64,000 nt of DNA from the NCBI RefSeq assembly GCF_000482245.1, contig NZ_AWNH01000103.1, positions 62,001 to 126,000 on the forward strand. The letters are read 5' to 3'. This DNA comes from Leptolyngbya sp. Heron Island J. Lineage in GTDB: Bacteria > Cyanobacteriota > Cyanobacteriia > Phormidesmidales > Phormidesmidaceae. Every line of letters starts with the position of its first letter. The stretch's first letter is position 1. The position numbers were made by a program, and so were the translations under genes. Below, one piece after another: positions 45,780 to 55,388 of the stretch. A model generated the notes under the pieces. That model made no database searches, was not told where the DNA came from, and saw only the letters and a list, made by a program, of their open reading frames with translations.

Positions 45780-46766
45780 TTAGCCAGCTGCCAAATAGCC
45801 TTGGAATGTAGCCTTACGGCGACGGAGATGCTTCAGGGCTTGCTGCTCTAGTTGACGAACACGCTCACGACTGATGCCCATGCGCTGTCCTACCTTAGCC
45901 AGGGATAGCTGAGTACCATCAATCAAACCAAAGCGTAGATTGATGACTTCCTTTTGCTGAGGAGTCAGCTCGGTCAGCATATTGCGAATGTCCTGCCGCA
46001 GTGACTGTTGAACGGTATAGTCCTCAGGGGATACGGTTTCATCCTCTAGCAGTTCCTGTAGCTCTGTGTCCTGGTTGTCGCCAATGCGGACATCCAGAGA
46101 AATGGGCTGGCGGGACATGGTTAAATATTCCCTGACCTGCTCGGGGGATAGATCAAGCTCCTGGCCAATTTCACCAACCGATGGGCTACGACCTAGCTTT
46201 TGGGCTAGCACCCGCTGCTCACGCTTGATCTTATTGAGCTTCTCAGTAATGTGAATCGGCAACCGAATGGTGCGTGACTGCTGAGCAATGGCACGGGTAA
46301 TTGCCTGCCGAATCCACCAGTAGGCGTAGGTGGAAAACTTATACCCCTTCATCGGGTCAAATTTTTCAACACCGCGCTCCAGACCCAGCGTGCCCTCTTG
46401 AATCAGATCTAGGAACTCAAGGTTGCGCTTTTGGTATTTCTTGGCTACGGCCACTACCAGTCGCAGGTTTGCCTCAATCATTTTGCGCTTTGCTCGCTGA
46501 CCATGCCTTAGCTGATGTGCTAGTTCGGTCTCGGAAATACCAGCAGCCTGAGCCCATTCTACGCGACTAGCATCATGACCAAGGTCTTCGTCTAACTTCT
46601 CCTTAGTTGCTTGCAAAGCCATTAAGCATTGCACCTGTTTACCCAGCACGATTTCTTCTTCATGGGTAAGCAAAGGTACGCGTCCAATCTCCTGGAGATA
46701 GGTACGGACTGTATCAGTGCTGTAGGCAACTTGGGGAGTTCGTTTTGGGGCTTTCAGCTTTGACAT
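45780..46766 (-). CDS. Group 2 RNA polymerase sigma factor (sigma-70)
   Basis: A 328-residue sigma-70 factor. Region 1.2 ([21 protein letters not shown]), region 2 ([55 protein letters not shown], with the -10 recognition and melting aromatics), region 3 and region 4 ([20 protein letters not shown]) are complete. Absence of region 1.1 and the length point to a cyanobacterial group 2 sigma (SigB-SigE type), used in stress, dark or nitrogen responses; the exact letter cannot be assigned from sequence alone. A 1.2-kb non-coding region lies upstream. Confidence 0.93.
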   Translation of the reverse strand: MSKLKAPKRTPQVAYSTDTVRTYLQEIGRVPLLTHEEEIVLGKQVQCLMALQATKEKLDEDLGHDASRVEWAQAAGISETELAHQLRHGQRAKRKMIEANLRLVVAVAKKYQKRNLEFLDLIQEGTLGLERGVEKFDPMKGYKFSTYAYWWIRQAITRAIAQQSRTIRLPIHITEKLNKIKREQRVLAQKLGRSPSVGEIGQELDLSPEQVREYLTMSRQPISLDVRIGDNQDTELQELLEDETVSPEDYTVQQSLRQDIRNMLTELTPQQKEVINLRFGLIDGTQLSLAKVGQRMGISRERVRQLEQQALKHLRRRKATFQGYLAAG

Positions 46767-47975
46767 AGCTTTTAGTGGACCTCCGCTGGAAAAAGTGTGT
46801 CGAGTGCAGGGAGTAGGTTCGACCTTTACCCCTGGCTTGATTTGTTAAATGACGAGCTGTATCTGTAATACGTAGAACACAACAAGATCGGATTTCAATT
46901 TGGTGAAATCTCCCTAAAATCCGTTTCAAACGTCCAGGTTAAGGTCAAACAAAATACCTGTTGTGTTTACAGAAAAACGAACTCAAGTCGGATTCATTAT
47001 GAGTTTGATTTTACCTTAAGTGACAGTGTTGATGGCACTAGATGAAGTAACTCTCATAAAACACCTCTCCATTGCCCTTACTTTAAATTGCGTAGATGAG
47101 AAATCCACATAAACTAAGATTAGAGCTACCTGAGAGAACAAGGATAAACGACAATCTCTACGTTATCAGTATGACTTAGGTTTTCAGGCATTTAGGTGAG
47201 GTTTCCCTTGGGCAATAACCGAACTATCAAAGTCGATTAATTTTTTTTCTATACTCACTCCACTTACTGTGTAGACGTGTCTTCTCGGGAATTTGGCTAA
47301 CTCCAAAGTTTAGGGATGAACCAGTGGCAATTCTGTAGTGATTAGAACAACTTTTGTCTTATTTCGAGACTAAACCTCACAATCAACATGCGCTATAGAT
47401 GCAATCAATGAAGGCCTATGAATGAAATAGATAATTATAGTTTTTCTAAACAGGACACAACCTTGTTTTAGAGGATTAGCCACCGAGGAATAGTACCATA
47501 ATTTAGTTCATTTGTACTAATGATTGTGTGCAATTCTTACATAGATACTTTTGAGCAGACATGAGGAGTGTTTATAAGTCCCCAACTGTTGCACCTTACT
47601 GAGAATAAAACGTAATAAAGCGGTCTAGACAAACCAAGGAAGACACGATTGGCGTCATTATAGCTCTAGTTTTAGGTGAAAGTAATCAATACTGTGACAC
47701 CTGGGTTAATCAAGAAGAGTGTCACATTTGTTTATCAGGGTTATTGCTAGTCATTCTTTATTCGTGAATACACTGTATTCGTAACTATATTTACGTCACT
47801 CCAGGACAAGACTGTAGTTAAATAAGGACATTCCTGTTCTAAGCTCTGTGTTTCCCGCAGTCGGTTGGTCGTCAAGATTACTTGAATTTCCCCAGTATTC
47901 TGAAAAGCTGTGTATCAATGGGCACCTTGAAAGTAGTTGAGTACCCACGACCTATTCAGCTAATCAAGGAATGTT
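46767..47975. other. 1.2-kb non-coding region upstream of the sigma gene
   Basis: AT-rich and without any frame I can support, between divergent sigma-factor (minus) and small-protein (plus) genes. I searched it for tRNA-like, Yfr1-like and 6S-like motifs and found none convincing. Its length suggests a long 5' leader or unannotated small RNAs. Confidence 0.5.
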
Positions 47976-48182
47976 ATGGCTCTGAACAAATCTGCCAACG
48001 ATCTATCCCACGGCTCGAGTTCTAATCAAGACCCAGCGTTTTGGCAGCAGCTGGACAAGGACTTTCCCTTTGAAGGTGTTGATGAAGAACAGCTACGGCA
48101 GCAAACAGAGCAGTGGATACAATGTGCAAGTGAAATTTTAGGACTGCCCCCCTCGCGTGCCCAAAAGAAATCAGCCCGTTAG
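47976..48182 (+). CDS. 68-residue conserved-looking small protein, unknown
   Basis: Encodes 68 residues: a polar N-terminus, then [47 protein letters not shown]. The composition is acidic and helical, and the codon use looks like a real gene. AAGGA at 47966-47970 gives a ribosome site 5 bases before the ATG. It is convergent with the AGE epimerase gene and overlaps its end by 4 bp. I have no family name. There is no membrane segment; it is probably a cytosolic small protein. Confidence 0.65.
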   Translation: MALNKSANDLSHGSSSNQDPAFWQQLDKDFPFEGVDEEQLRQQTEQWIQCASEILGLPPSRAQKKSAR

Positions 48183-49390
48183 GCCATGGCCTGGCTATGT
48201 TGCCAACCGAGATACAGGGCTCTGGGCACATGGAAACATCCTTTCCACTTACCGCCTTTTAAGGATAGTAAGACCTCTCCCTGGCGGTTGAGGTAACCAA
48301 ACCATTCACCGTGGTCTGGATCATTAAATCGAGACCAGGCATAGTCATGAACGATTTGATACCACTGCCAGCAGTCATCTCTCTGGGTGAGGCGATAGGC
48401 CAATAGCAGGGCTACCAGGGTTTCTAAATGGACCCACCAGAGTTTTTGGCTCCATTCCAACTGCTGAGGGGGATGACCCCTGCGGTCTAAAAAGTAAAAA
48501 ATGCCGCCGTATTCCTGGTCCCAGCCGCGTTCAAGAATTTTGAGGGTAGTTTCAACAGCGCGATTAATGAGCGCTGTGTCCTGGCGTCGCTGGCCAATTT
48601 CCATCATGAACCACATTGCTTCAATGCCATGACCCGGATTGAGGAGTCGTCCTTCAAAACAGTCGATAGGAGAGCCGTCTGGGGCAATGTGTTCATAGAC
48701 TAAACCGCTTTCGGTATCTAAAAACTCTTCCATGACAGCGTGAACGGTTTGATCGAGGACTGATTCAAGGTGGTCTGGTGTCAGTAGCCAGTCCATTTCT
48801 AGGGTGAGGTTTGCTAAAATCATTGGCACTGCTAAGGACCTCATGGGGCGAGTGCCCGGATAGACCTTGTTGTATTGACCTTTGGGATTATCCTGGCGAC
48901 GTAGGACATTGTTGTAGGCCTGCAGTGCAATTTCTTTAGCGTTGCGAACTGACAAGTCAGCCCTGGCGCTATTGCGACTGGCCTGAGCATACTGACTAAA
49001 GGCCATGGCGGCAAAACAATCGGAAAAAATGTTGTAGGGTTGCACCAGGGGACGACCCTGACGGTCCAGGGAAAAGTACCAGTTCCCTGTTTCATCACGC
49101 CCGTGGTTAGCTAAGAAATCTGCGCCGTGGCGAGCGACCTCCAGCCAGTCAGAGCATTGTTCTAGACGGTTATACAACATAGAAAATGTCCAGACCTGCC
49201 GGTTCTGTAGCCAGATAAATTTATCGGTATCGTAAACTTTCCCCTGGACGTCTAGACAAGTAAAGTAGCCCCCGTAGTCAGGATCTAAAGAATGGCATTG
49301 CCAGAATGGCAAAACAGTCTCCAGTAGGGTGGATTTATAGAGCTGTGCCAGGGCGCTAAAATCCTTGTGGGACAGACGTTCAATCAACAT
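48179..49390 (-). CDS. AGE family epimerase/isomerase
   Basis: A 403-residue (alpha/alpha)6-barrel protein of the N-acylglucosamine 2-epimerase family. Conserved features: [13 protein letters not shown] near 60-72, the substrate-binding [13 protein letters not shown] with catalytic His (about 253), KLWWVHLE, and the C-terminal [12 protein letters not shown] with the second catalytic His. The family includes GlcNAc 2-epimerase, cellobiose 2-epimerase and mannose isomerase; in cyanobacteria GlcNAc-like activity has been reported for related proteins, so ManNAc or hexose epimerisation is the best guess. Full length. Convergent 4-bp overlap with the small-protein gene. Confidence 0.9.
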   Translation of the reverse strand: MLIERLSHKDFSALAQLYKSTLLETVLPFWQCHSLDPDYGGYFTCLDVQGKVYDTDKFIWLQNRQVWTFSMLYNRLEQCSDWLEVARHGADFLANHGRDETGNWYFSLDRQGRPLVQPYNIFSDCFAAMAFSQYAQASRNSARADLSVRNAKEIALQAYNNVLRRQDNPKGQYNKVYPGTRPMRSLAVPMILANLTLEMDWLLTPDHLESVLDQTVHAVMEEFLDTESGLVYEHIAPDGSPIDCFEGRLLNPGHGIEAMWFMMEIGQRRQDTALINRAVETTLKILERGWDQEYGGIFYFLDRRGHPPQQLEWSQKLWWVHLETLVALLLAYRLTQRDDCWQWYQIVHDYAWSRFNDPDHGEWFGYLNRQGEVLLSLKGGKWKGCFHVPRALYLGWQHSQAMA

Positions 49391-50008
49391 CAGGATACGT
49401 GTCGGCTAATACGGCTATTTAGGTGATAACACTATCTCATGCTTGTAGAGGTGCTACGGAACCCGAGTCAGGAGAGGGCTGTGATTTTTTGGGGACAACC
49501 TGTTGAGGTCGGTCGATCGGTGGGGTTGATGCGATCGCATATCAATACAATTTGTTGAGTTCATAAGTGCCACGGGCAGTCTATAAAGACCAGCCAAAGA
49601 CTATCCAACAAGCACTGCCCAAATTACCGATGAACGCCTATGCTGGTCTCTGAAGACATGATGGAACTGAAATATCAAGAGATTTTGGAATACCAGGAGG
49701 TCGTCACTAATGCTGCCATTAACCGGATGACCATTGATACTGTTAGGAACCAGGCGACTAACATAGAACTGGCAATCATCACCAGTCTGCTGCTGGGATG
49801 TTGCACCAGGGTATTTATACTTAGTCAAAATCACAAGCACCCACGTTAGTGATGGGCTGGTATATTCACGATTGGTTGTTAGTTGTGGATATCGATACTT
49901 ATACCTATCTAAGATTTGCTGTCTTAGGGGTGCCTCTGAAGGGTGGTTTGAATAGTTAGGCTGAGTCGCGTCAAGATTCACATAATTAAAGTAAGGAAAT
50001 CGCAGTGT
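49391..50008. other. Intergenic region with two unsupported frames
   Basis: About 620 bp between divergent AGE and M23 genes. A minus frame at 49601-49981 and a plus frame at 49640-49849 overlap each other antisense; neither shows a family, ribosome site or convincing composition, so I leave both out. One HIP1 site occurs near 49530. Confidence 0.45.
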
Positions 50009-50878
50009 ATGGTCATTCGACGTCGAGAGGTTTTAGCAGGGCTATTGGCGACTGGTGGCATCGTGATATGGGGGGGGATGAGTCAAACAGCCCATGCCTA
50101 CGACGTGACGATTACACCCACATCTCCTCAGCTGGGGGATACCATTTCTGTGATTGTGCAGGCGAGTCGTGGGAATAGCGTGCCGCCAACGGTTACGGCG
50201 AATGGCAAAGAGTATCCCAGTTTTCCCTTAGCCAATAATCGTTTTCGCGCCTTTGTGCCCACGAGCCCCCTTGATCCACCAGGACGCCTGGTGATTCAGG
50301 TCAGTGGTCAGGAAGAAACCCGTAATCTGGCAGTTGGGGTACGAGATCGCAGTTTCCGCACCCAATGGATCACCCTGCGAGGGAGTGGCAGTCTGGGGAC
50401 AGACCATGAATTTGATCGCGTCGATGCATTTAAGCAACTAGTCAGTCCGGACCGCCACTGGAACGGCCCCTTGTTACGTCCAAGTCAGGGACGAGTGAGT
50501 TCTGAATATGGGGTACAGCGTTATTACAATGGTGAATTTGCCGAAGGTTATTACCATCGCGGCGTAGACTATGCGGCGGCTACCGGGTCCCCTGTGGTCG
50601 CGCCTGCGGCCGGCTACATTCGGCTTGTGGGACGTGTGAGCGAGGGCTTTGAACTCCATGGTAATACCGTTGGTATTGACCACGGCCAGGGGCTGTTGAG
50701 TATTATGATTCACCTCAGTCGTATTGACGTTAGTGAAGGTGATTTTGTCCAGGCGGGGCAACGTATCGGGGCGATTGGCTCCACCGGGGCATCTACAGGC
50801 CCCCATCTCCACTGGGGACTGTATATGAATGAGGTCGCTGTTGATCCGGTGCCCTGGCGCTTTGACGGCTTTGAGTAG
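50009..50878 (+). CDS. Exported M23 family metallopeptidase (Tat-type signal)
   Basis: A 289-residue peptidase. The N-terminus IRRREVLAGLLATGG carries a twin-arginine-like motif and a hydrophobic core, with cleavage after AHA near residue 30. An Ig-like domain (about 32-112) precedes the LytM/M23 domain (about 155-285). Zinc ligands are His183 and Asp187 (HRGVDYA) and His268 in GPHLHWG, with His266 and His235 as catalytic partners. It is predicted to cut peptidoglycan cross-links in the periplasm. All residues are intact, so it should be an active enzyme rather than an EnvC-type activator. AAGGAAAT serves as ribosome site. Confidence 0.92.
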   Translation: MVIRRREVLAGLLATGGIVIWGGMSQTAHAYDVTITPTSPQLGDTISVIVQASRGNSVPPTVTANGKEYPSFPLANNRFRAFVPTSPLDPPGRLVIQVSGQEETRNLAVGVRDRSFRTQWITLRGSGSLGTDHEFDRVDAFKQLVSPDRHWNGPLLRPSQGRVSSEYGVQRYYNGEFAEGYYHRGVDYAAATGSPVVAPAAGYIRLVGRVSEGFELHGNTVGIDHGQGLLSIMIHLSRIDVSEGDFVQAGQRIGAIGSTGASTGPHLHWGLYMNEVAVDPVPWRFDGFE

Positions 50879-50914
50879 TCACGGCGCAGTGTATGGTTCG
50901 TTGGCGTGCTCGGG

Positions 50915-51916
50915 TTAAACAGACGACAGTCTTAGGGTTTTTGGGGCACCCTTGCGAACAATGCAATTACTGGCGGTAGCTCTGGCATCGATGACGTTCG
51001 TAACACCTAGCTGGTAAAGCTCAGCCTGGGGTTTTTGGAATGAACAGGAACTAATACCGAGAAAATACCGACTGCGTACATGGGCCAAAATCTCCAGGGG
51101 TAAATGTCTGGCGCTGGCGGATATTGCTGATGTCTGGAAGCGGTTAGGACTCTGACAAATGATTTCCTGCGCCAAAAAAATTAAAGCGTCAGGGGTATCG
51201 ATGTTTAAAATAGCGGTTACCTCAGCTGTTGTAGCACTGTAGCCATAGGCAAAGGCGGCGGCTAGAGCCACATTGAGAAATCCATGCATCTGGACAGTGG
51301 TCCCATTCGGTAGAGTTTGCCAACTGCGTAAAGGATGGGACAAGCCGTCAGTCGCCTTAAAGGGAATTCTGGCACTGGCACAGGCCACTATAAACTGAGC
51401 CAGGGCTTCGGCACTGGGAAAATCGGCGGCGGTTGGTCCACCCGTATGAACGTTAACAGCAGCGCGGGTTCCCTGGAGGGTGGAAAGATAGTTGGGAAGG
51501 GTGTTGTCATCTAGAGGAACGGTGAAGAAGAGATCGCTATGGGGGGGGAGATGAGGGAGTAGAGGTGCGATCGCATCGGCTGTTGCCATCTCAAATTCAA
51601 GGGCTGAGATGGTCAGCTTATTTTGTTTTTTTAGCCACGGCGCTAATCTATCGAGTGCTTCTGCAGATGGGGCCAGGGCAATGCTGAGCGGCCAAAAAGC
51701 AGCTGCATATTGTCGGCTTAACTGTTCTAAACAAGTCTCAAATTGAGGCAGTTGAGATAGGGATACCACAAACCGGCCCAACATCCAGCGATAGGAACTC
51801 CTACTATAACGTTCGTAGGCAGCAACCGCTGCTGACATATTTAGTGCTGCAGGAGAAAATAGCCCTGCATAGTCAATCAACGTTGAGAGCAATAATCGAA
51901 GGGAGGGAGCAGTCAT
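50915..51916 (-). CDS. Conserved hypothetical protein, TIM-barrel-like
   Basis: A 333-residue cytosolic protein. The start LLSTLIDYAGLFSPAALNMSAAVAAYERY and the pieces FVVSLSQLPQFE, INVHTGG-like VNVHTGGPTAADF, FKATDGLSHPLR and MHGFLNVALAAAFAYGY belong to a conserved family of unknown function seen in several bacterial phyla (by memory). Alternating strands and helices suggest a TIM barrel of phosphoenolpyruvate-type folds, which is inference. It is convergent with the M23 gene, 36 bp apart, with no terminator visible. A MITE lies just upstream of it. Confidence 0.75.
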   Translation of the reverse strand: MTAPSLRLLLSTLIDYAGLFSPAALNMSAAVAAYERYSRSSYRWMLGRFVVSLSQLPQFETCLEQLSRQYAAAFWPLSIALAPSAEALDRLAPWLKKQNKLTISALEFEMATADAIAPLLPHLPPHSDLFFTVPLDDNTLPNYLSTLQGTRAAVNVHTGGPTAADFPSAEALAQFIVACASARIPFKATDGLSHPLRSWQTLPNGTTVQMHGFLNVALAAAFAYGYSATTAEVTAILNIDTPDALIFLAQEIICQSPNRFQTSAISASARHLPLEILAHVRSRYFLGISSCSFQKPQAELYQLGVTNVIDARATASNCIVRKGAPKTLRLSSV

Positions 51917-51973
51917 GTGAGAGCAATGTGCTTTGGAGGGATGAGTCTATGACGTATAACAGGTCAAAGGGCG

Positions 51974-52064
51974 GGCGTTGCTGATCCGAACTATGATTTC
52001 ATCTGTAAAGTCTGGACTAATTACACTTCTTTCAGACCGGTTCATCCTCTAATTCAGCAACGGC
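51974..52064. mobile_element. MITE copy B, 91 bp, with 8-bp target duplication
   Basis: Ends GGCGTTGCTGA and TCAGCAACGGC are terminal inverted repeats with one mismatch. AAAGGGCG flanks it on both sides (51966-51973 and 52065-52072), a perfect target-site duplication. No coding capacity. Confidence 0.93.
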
Positions 52065-52312
52065 AAAGGGCGACATTCAGAAAGGTAGCTATGATAGACC
52101 ATATACATTATAGTCTCACCCATCACTATGGAACAACGTCTATGTTATTACCATAAAATCTCTAAGAGAGTTTTGTGATCGTTGAGTAATAGTCGTTAAC
52201 ATGACCATATTTGCAGCGCTAATCAGATTAAATTGTCTGCATCAGAGAAAATCTGTTATCAACTCTGTTAATGATGAACTCTTCTAAATGATTACCTGAT
52301 GAGTCCATGAAC

Positions 52313-52337
52313 AAAAAAATAAGCCCGATGTGGGCTT
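52313..52337 (-). terminator. Terminator of the kinase-thioredoxin gene
   Basis: On the minus strand AAGCCC-acatc-GGGCTT is followed by ATTTTTTTG. The stem (52321-52326, 52332-52337) lies about 75 bp after the stop codon at 52413. Confidence 0.88.
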
Positions 52338-52412
52338 GAAATGTGAGCCTGAATATCAGCTGTCAGGCCAAAATTCTGCTATTAGTATCTGATTACGTTA
52401 ATCTCTGACGAT

Positions 52413-53303
52413 TTACTTTAGAAAACGAGTTACTGCGGCACTATAGGCCTGATAAGGTTTCACACCTGTTAGCGTTTCCACCAGTTCACCACCTTTGAAG
52501 AACATCACTGCTGGCATGCCCTTGAGCCCAAATCGCTTAGGCACTTGCTGATTTGCATCAAAATCTATCTTCATCACATTCGCACGGTCTTTATAGGCAT
52601 CCGCCAACTGATCAATTAACGGCGTCACCAGCTTGCAAGAACCACACCAGGATGCCATACAATCCACCACCAGTAGAGATTCATTGGCTAAAAGAGAATT
52701 TAGTTCTGATTCATCGCGAATAAAGCGAGCGGCTCCTGTTTCTGTTTGAAACAGTTCAAATAGTGCCTGGGTAATCTCAGCAAAAGAGAGACTGGCGTTA
52801 ATGGTTGTTAGCTGTTGTTGCTGCCGATAATACTCAAGTAACGGTGTGATCTCTTGTCGATGGTGGGTTAAACGGCGACGAATAGCCGAAATTGGTATCT
52901 CTGGACCGGCCTGGGCCGATAATCGATCGATCAACAGTCCGGTCATGGCCTTGAGCTCAGCCACCTTTGCTACAGGCTGACCTACTTTCAATAACAACTC
53001 ATTCAAGCTTTGAGCCTGGTCCAGCGTTCGGGGAAATCCATCCAAAACCCAGCCCTGCAGCATGACATCTGGTTGCTCAAACCGTCTTCGCAGCAGCTTC
53101 ATAACTAAATTATCCGGGACCAGCTCTCCAGCTTGCACATATGGATGCGCCTCCAGTCCAACAGCCGATCCTTTGGCGATAGCATCACGGATCAGCTGTC
53201 CCATGGATACATGGGGAATGTGCCAGTGGGTGGACAATGCCTGTGCCTGTTCCTTAACACCTATACCGGGAGGCCCTAAAAGAATAAGCTGCTTAAATTC
53301 CAT
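52413..53303 (-). CDS. Adenylate kinase-like domain fused to thioredoxin
   Basis: A 296-residue fusion. Residues about 4-187 match nucleoside monophosphate kinases: the P-loop region LLGPPGIGVKEQAQ (9-22), VSMGQLIRDAI, GELVPDNLV, the hallmark DGFPRT (88-93) and a final RRLTHHRQEITPLLEYY. The canonical P-loop GxPGxGKGT lysine is replaced by Val16 (a Lys follows at 17), and the LID segment is short, so kinase activity is doubtful. Residues about 195-296 are a thioredoxin domain with WCGSCK (Cys220, Cys223) and cis-proline in GMPAV (264). The redox site is intact with Ser in place of the usual Pro. A role in redox-dependent nucleotide sensing is inferred. A terminator follows. Confidence 0.9.
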   Translation of the reverse strand: MEFKQLILLGPPGIGVKEQAQALSTHWHIPHVSMGQLIRDAIAKGSAVGLEAHPYVQAGELVPDNLVMKLLRRRFEQPDVMLQGWVLDGFPRTLDQAQSLNELLLKVGQPVAKVAELKAMTGLLIDRLSAQAGPEIPISAIRRRLTHHRQEITPLLEYYRQQQQLTTINASLSFAEITQALFELFQTETGAARFIRDESELNSLLANESLLVVDCMASWCGSCKLVTPLIDQLADAYKDRANVMKIDFDANQQVPKRFGLKGMPAVMFFKGGELVETLTGVKPYQAYSAAVTRFLK

Positions 53304-53585
53304 CGAATAGACCCTTGTAAACCATAACGGCCACTGTCTTCAATCGACTGTGCCTACAGCTCACCAGTATGTTTTAAGAGCTGGCGATGGTTGGATTTCT
53401 ATGCATATTCCTTTAGATTTTGGCTGTTTTCCCTTTACTGACAAACCCTGTCAGGCGCTGACAAAACCGAGGGGCTATCAGCTTGGTTGGGCCGTCAGAT
53501 CTAGTGAAGTTAAGCAATGCAACGTTACGTAAAGTAGTCAAACCAGGCAATACTAGTAGTATGTGTCGAATGTTATGCGTTATTG

Positions 53586-53962
53586 ATGACTACCCAGCAG
53601 CGATTCTTAAATGTGGTAATTTGTGTCGCAGTCCTGATTAACCTGGTCATTTACCCTCAACTGAGCTGGGCCTTGGAGCTCAAGGTAGCCAGACCATAGA
53701 AAAGACCGCTACGCTGGTGGGGCCAAAAGCAAGGGCACCGATTCCGATTTATTTGCGGCCGGCACCTAACCAGCCCAATGTTGGCTATGGTGTCAACGGT
53801 GATTCTGTCACTATCATGGAGCAATTAGCCAGCTTTTTACCTGAGGCCGATCAAAGCACGGCCTGGAACCATATTCGATTAGACAATGAGCCCTACACCG
53901 AGGGCTGGGTGCAAGGCAAATTTCTCCTGATGCTGGATGCTGAAACAGTGGGCAGTGAATAA
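53586..53962 (+). pseudogene. Frameshifted secreted SH3-like domain gene
   Basis: An ATG at 53586 opens a signal peptide (MTTQQRFLNVVICVAVLINL followed by VIYPQLSWA) that ends at a stop at 53697 or so. The remaining protein continues in another frame as SQTIEKTATLVGPKARAPIP then IYLRPAPNQPNVGYGVNGDS and ends at 53962; this part looks like an SH3b-type domain (IYLRPAPNQPNVGYGVNGDSVTI, W-N-H-I-R, GWVQGKFL). A shift between about 53660 and 53695 joins the two. Either it is a recent pseudogene or the sequence has an indel error; programmed shifting is less likely. Confidence 0.65.
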
Positions 53963-54023
53963 TGTTTCAACAGTTTATCCTGCCATGCCACTTTTGAGAC
54001 TTAGGTGAAAGCTATTGCCCATA

Positions 54024-55355
54024 CTAGTTAACGACTATCAGTGAGTGGGCACCAGGTCCGGTTTCTATTCTATAATCTGTTCGCTCTAAGCTGGTGCCAT
54101 TAATCACACGCCAAAACTCTAATGCTCCGCGCCGTGGTTCTGGTGTCTCATATTCAAACACCCCTGCGACAACATACCGATCAGACGCATCAAAGGCAAT
54201 CCCTTCCGGGAGAATGCCATCAAATGTCCAGTCGCCCGTCTTAGTCATCTGACCGCTTATAGGGTCAAACTGAATCAGAGACAGCGACGATTGGCTGTAG
54301 CCTGGTTCATCAGGAGAAAGCCATGTCTGACCAATATTACTGGTAGCAATGAGAGTACCATCGTTGGAGAAGGCGATACTCTCAGCATGTCTTGGTAAAG
54401 AAACACCTCCCACGACAAAATGCTGAGCTGTCTCAGTTTCATCGAGCGGAGCCATCTCAATCACGGTGAGTTGGGATGGCGGCGCGTTGATATAAAAGCC
54501 CTTAACGTCGGGTCCCCACTGCAAATCATTGGTTACATAAAAACTGCCGTCGGGAGAAAACTTGCCAGACATTGGCCATTTAGAGGTGACAACGCGGTTA
54601 CCCCAGGGCATTACATCTTGAACATTACCATCAGCATCGCGAGTAACTTTAAAGAATTGCACCTGGCCTCGAAAATTGGCATTGACCGCGATAATATCTG
54701 CCGTAGGATGCCATTCTACATGATGGGGTAGCATGCCACCGTCCGGTAACTCTGCTATGGGTGAGAAGTCCTGCATCGTTAGCTGGACTGGCTCACCAAA
54801 GCGACCATTGGTAAACGTAACAAACGTCGGTGGGGCATCTGGGTCTTTAGTTGCCAGGGCCAGTGTGGTACCGCTGGCATCGAGGGCAACTCCTTGAGGA
54901 TCAATACCTACCTCTACTGCCGCGATTACCGTTGGGTTTGAGAGGTCCGATACGTCAACTGCGCGTAGGGTTGTACCCAGATCAAGATCGCTAATCAGCT
55001 GATCGTCCAGCTCTCGCTGTTGCTTGGTTTCAGCCACAAAAATAGTGTTGCCATCTTGAGAAGCCACCAGACTGTAAACAGGATTGATAACAGAATTAGA
55101 GACTTCAATTGTGCTGGTCAGTTCAGGCGCAGCGGGCAGCGGTAGTGTTACTAATGAAAGCTGATCAGGTCCTCGTGGTTCCCCCAGCTGTCCGTCGATA
55201 TAAGCATAGGCACGCATATCACCATCAGATATGGCAGCAATGTATCGACCTTGAAAATCTGGGGGTTTTTGGGCATTTACTGGTTGGCTGTAGGCAACCG
55301 TCACAGCGGCGGCAAGCCCTGCCAAAACGGCAGCAATTCGCTTTACGGTAAGCAT
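54024..55355 (-). CDS. Secreted beta-propeller protein, third gene of the P460 operon
   Basis: A 443-residue protein with a signal peptide (1-28, cleavage after VNA). The rest consists of beta-propeller repeats of the lactonase/YncE kind (VYSLVASQDGNTIFVAET, DPQGVALDASGTTLALATKD, MSGKFSPDGSFYVTNDLQWG, ESIAFSNDGTLIATSNIG, EGIAFDASDRYVVAGVFEY), about seven blades. No heme or PQQ motif. The final HSLIVVN closes the ring. It starts 33 bp after the stop of the lectin-like gene and is last in a three-gene operon, so it probably acts in the periplasm with the cytochrome P460 protein. Function unknown. Confidence 0.85.
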   Translation of the reverse strand: MLTVKRIAAVLAGLAAAVTVAYSQPVNAQKPPDFQGRYIAAISDGDMRAYAYIDGQLGEPRGPDQLSLVTLPLPAAPELTSTIEVSNSVINPVYSLVASQDGNTIFVAETKQQRELDDQLISDLDLGTTLRAVDVSDLSNPTVIAAVEVGIDPQGVALDASGTTLALATKDPDAPPTFVTFTNGRFGEPVQLTMQDFSPIAELPDGGMLPHHVEWHPTADIIAVNANFRGQVQFFKVTRDADGNVQDVMPWGNRVVTSKWPMSGKFSPDGSFYVTNDLQWGPDVKGFYINAPPSQLTVIEMAPLDETETAQHFVVGGVSLPRHAESIAFSNDGTLIATSNIGQTWLSPDEPGYSQSSLSLIQFDPISGQMTKTGDWTFDGILPEGIAFDASDRYVVAGVFEYETPEPRRGALEFWRVINGTSLERTDYRIETGPGAHSLIVVN

Positions 55356-55388
55356 TATTGAAAATCAAAAACAACACTAACACCTGAA

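Noticed and set aside
49601-49981. 126-codon minus frame and a 69-codon plus frame inside it
   Set aside because: Mutually antisense, no recognisable domain, no ribosome site; likely chance frames.
53350-53532. 60-codon frame upstream of the SH3-like gene
   Set aside because: Composition and lack of ribosome site give no support.
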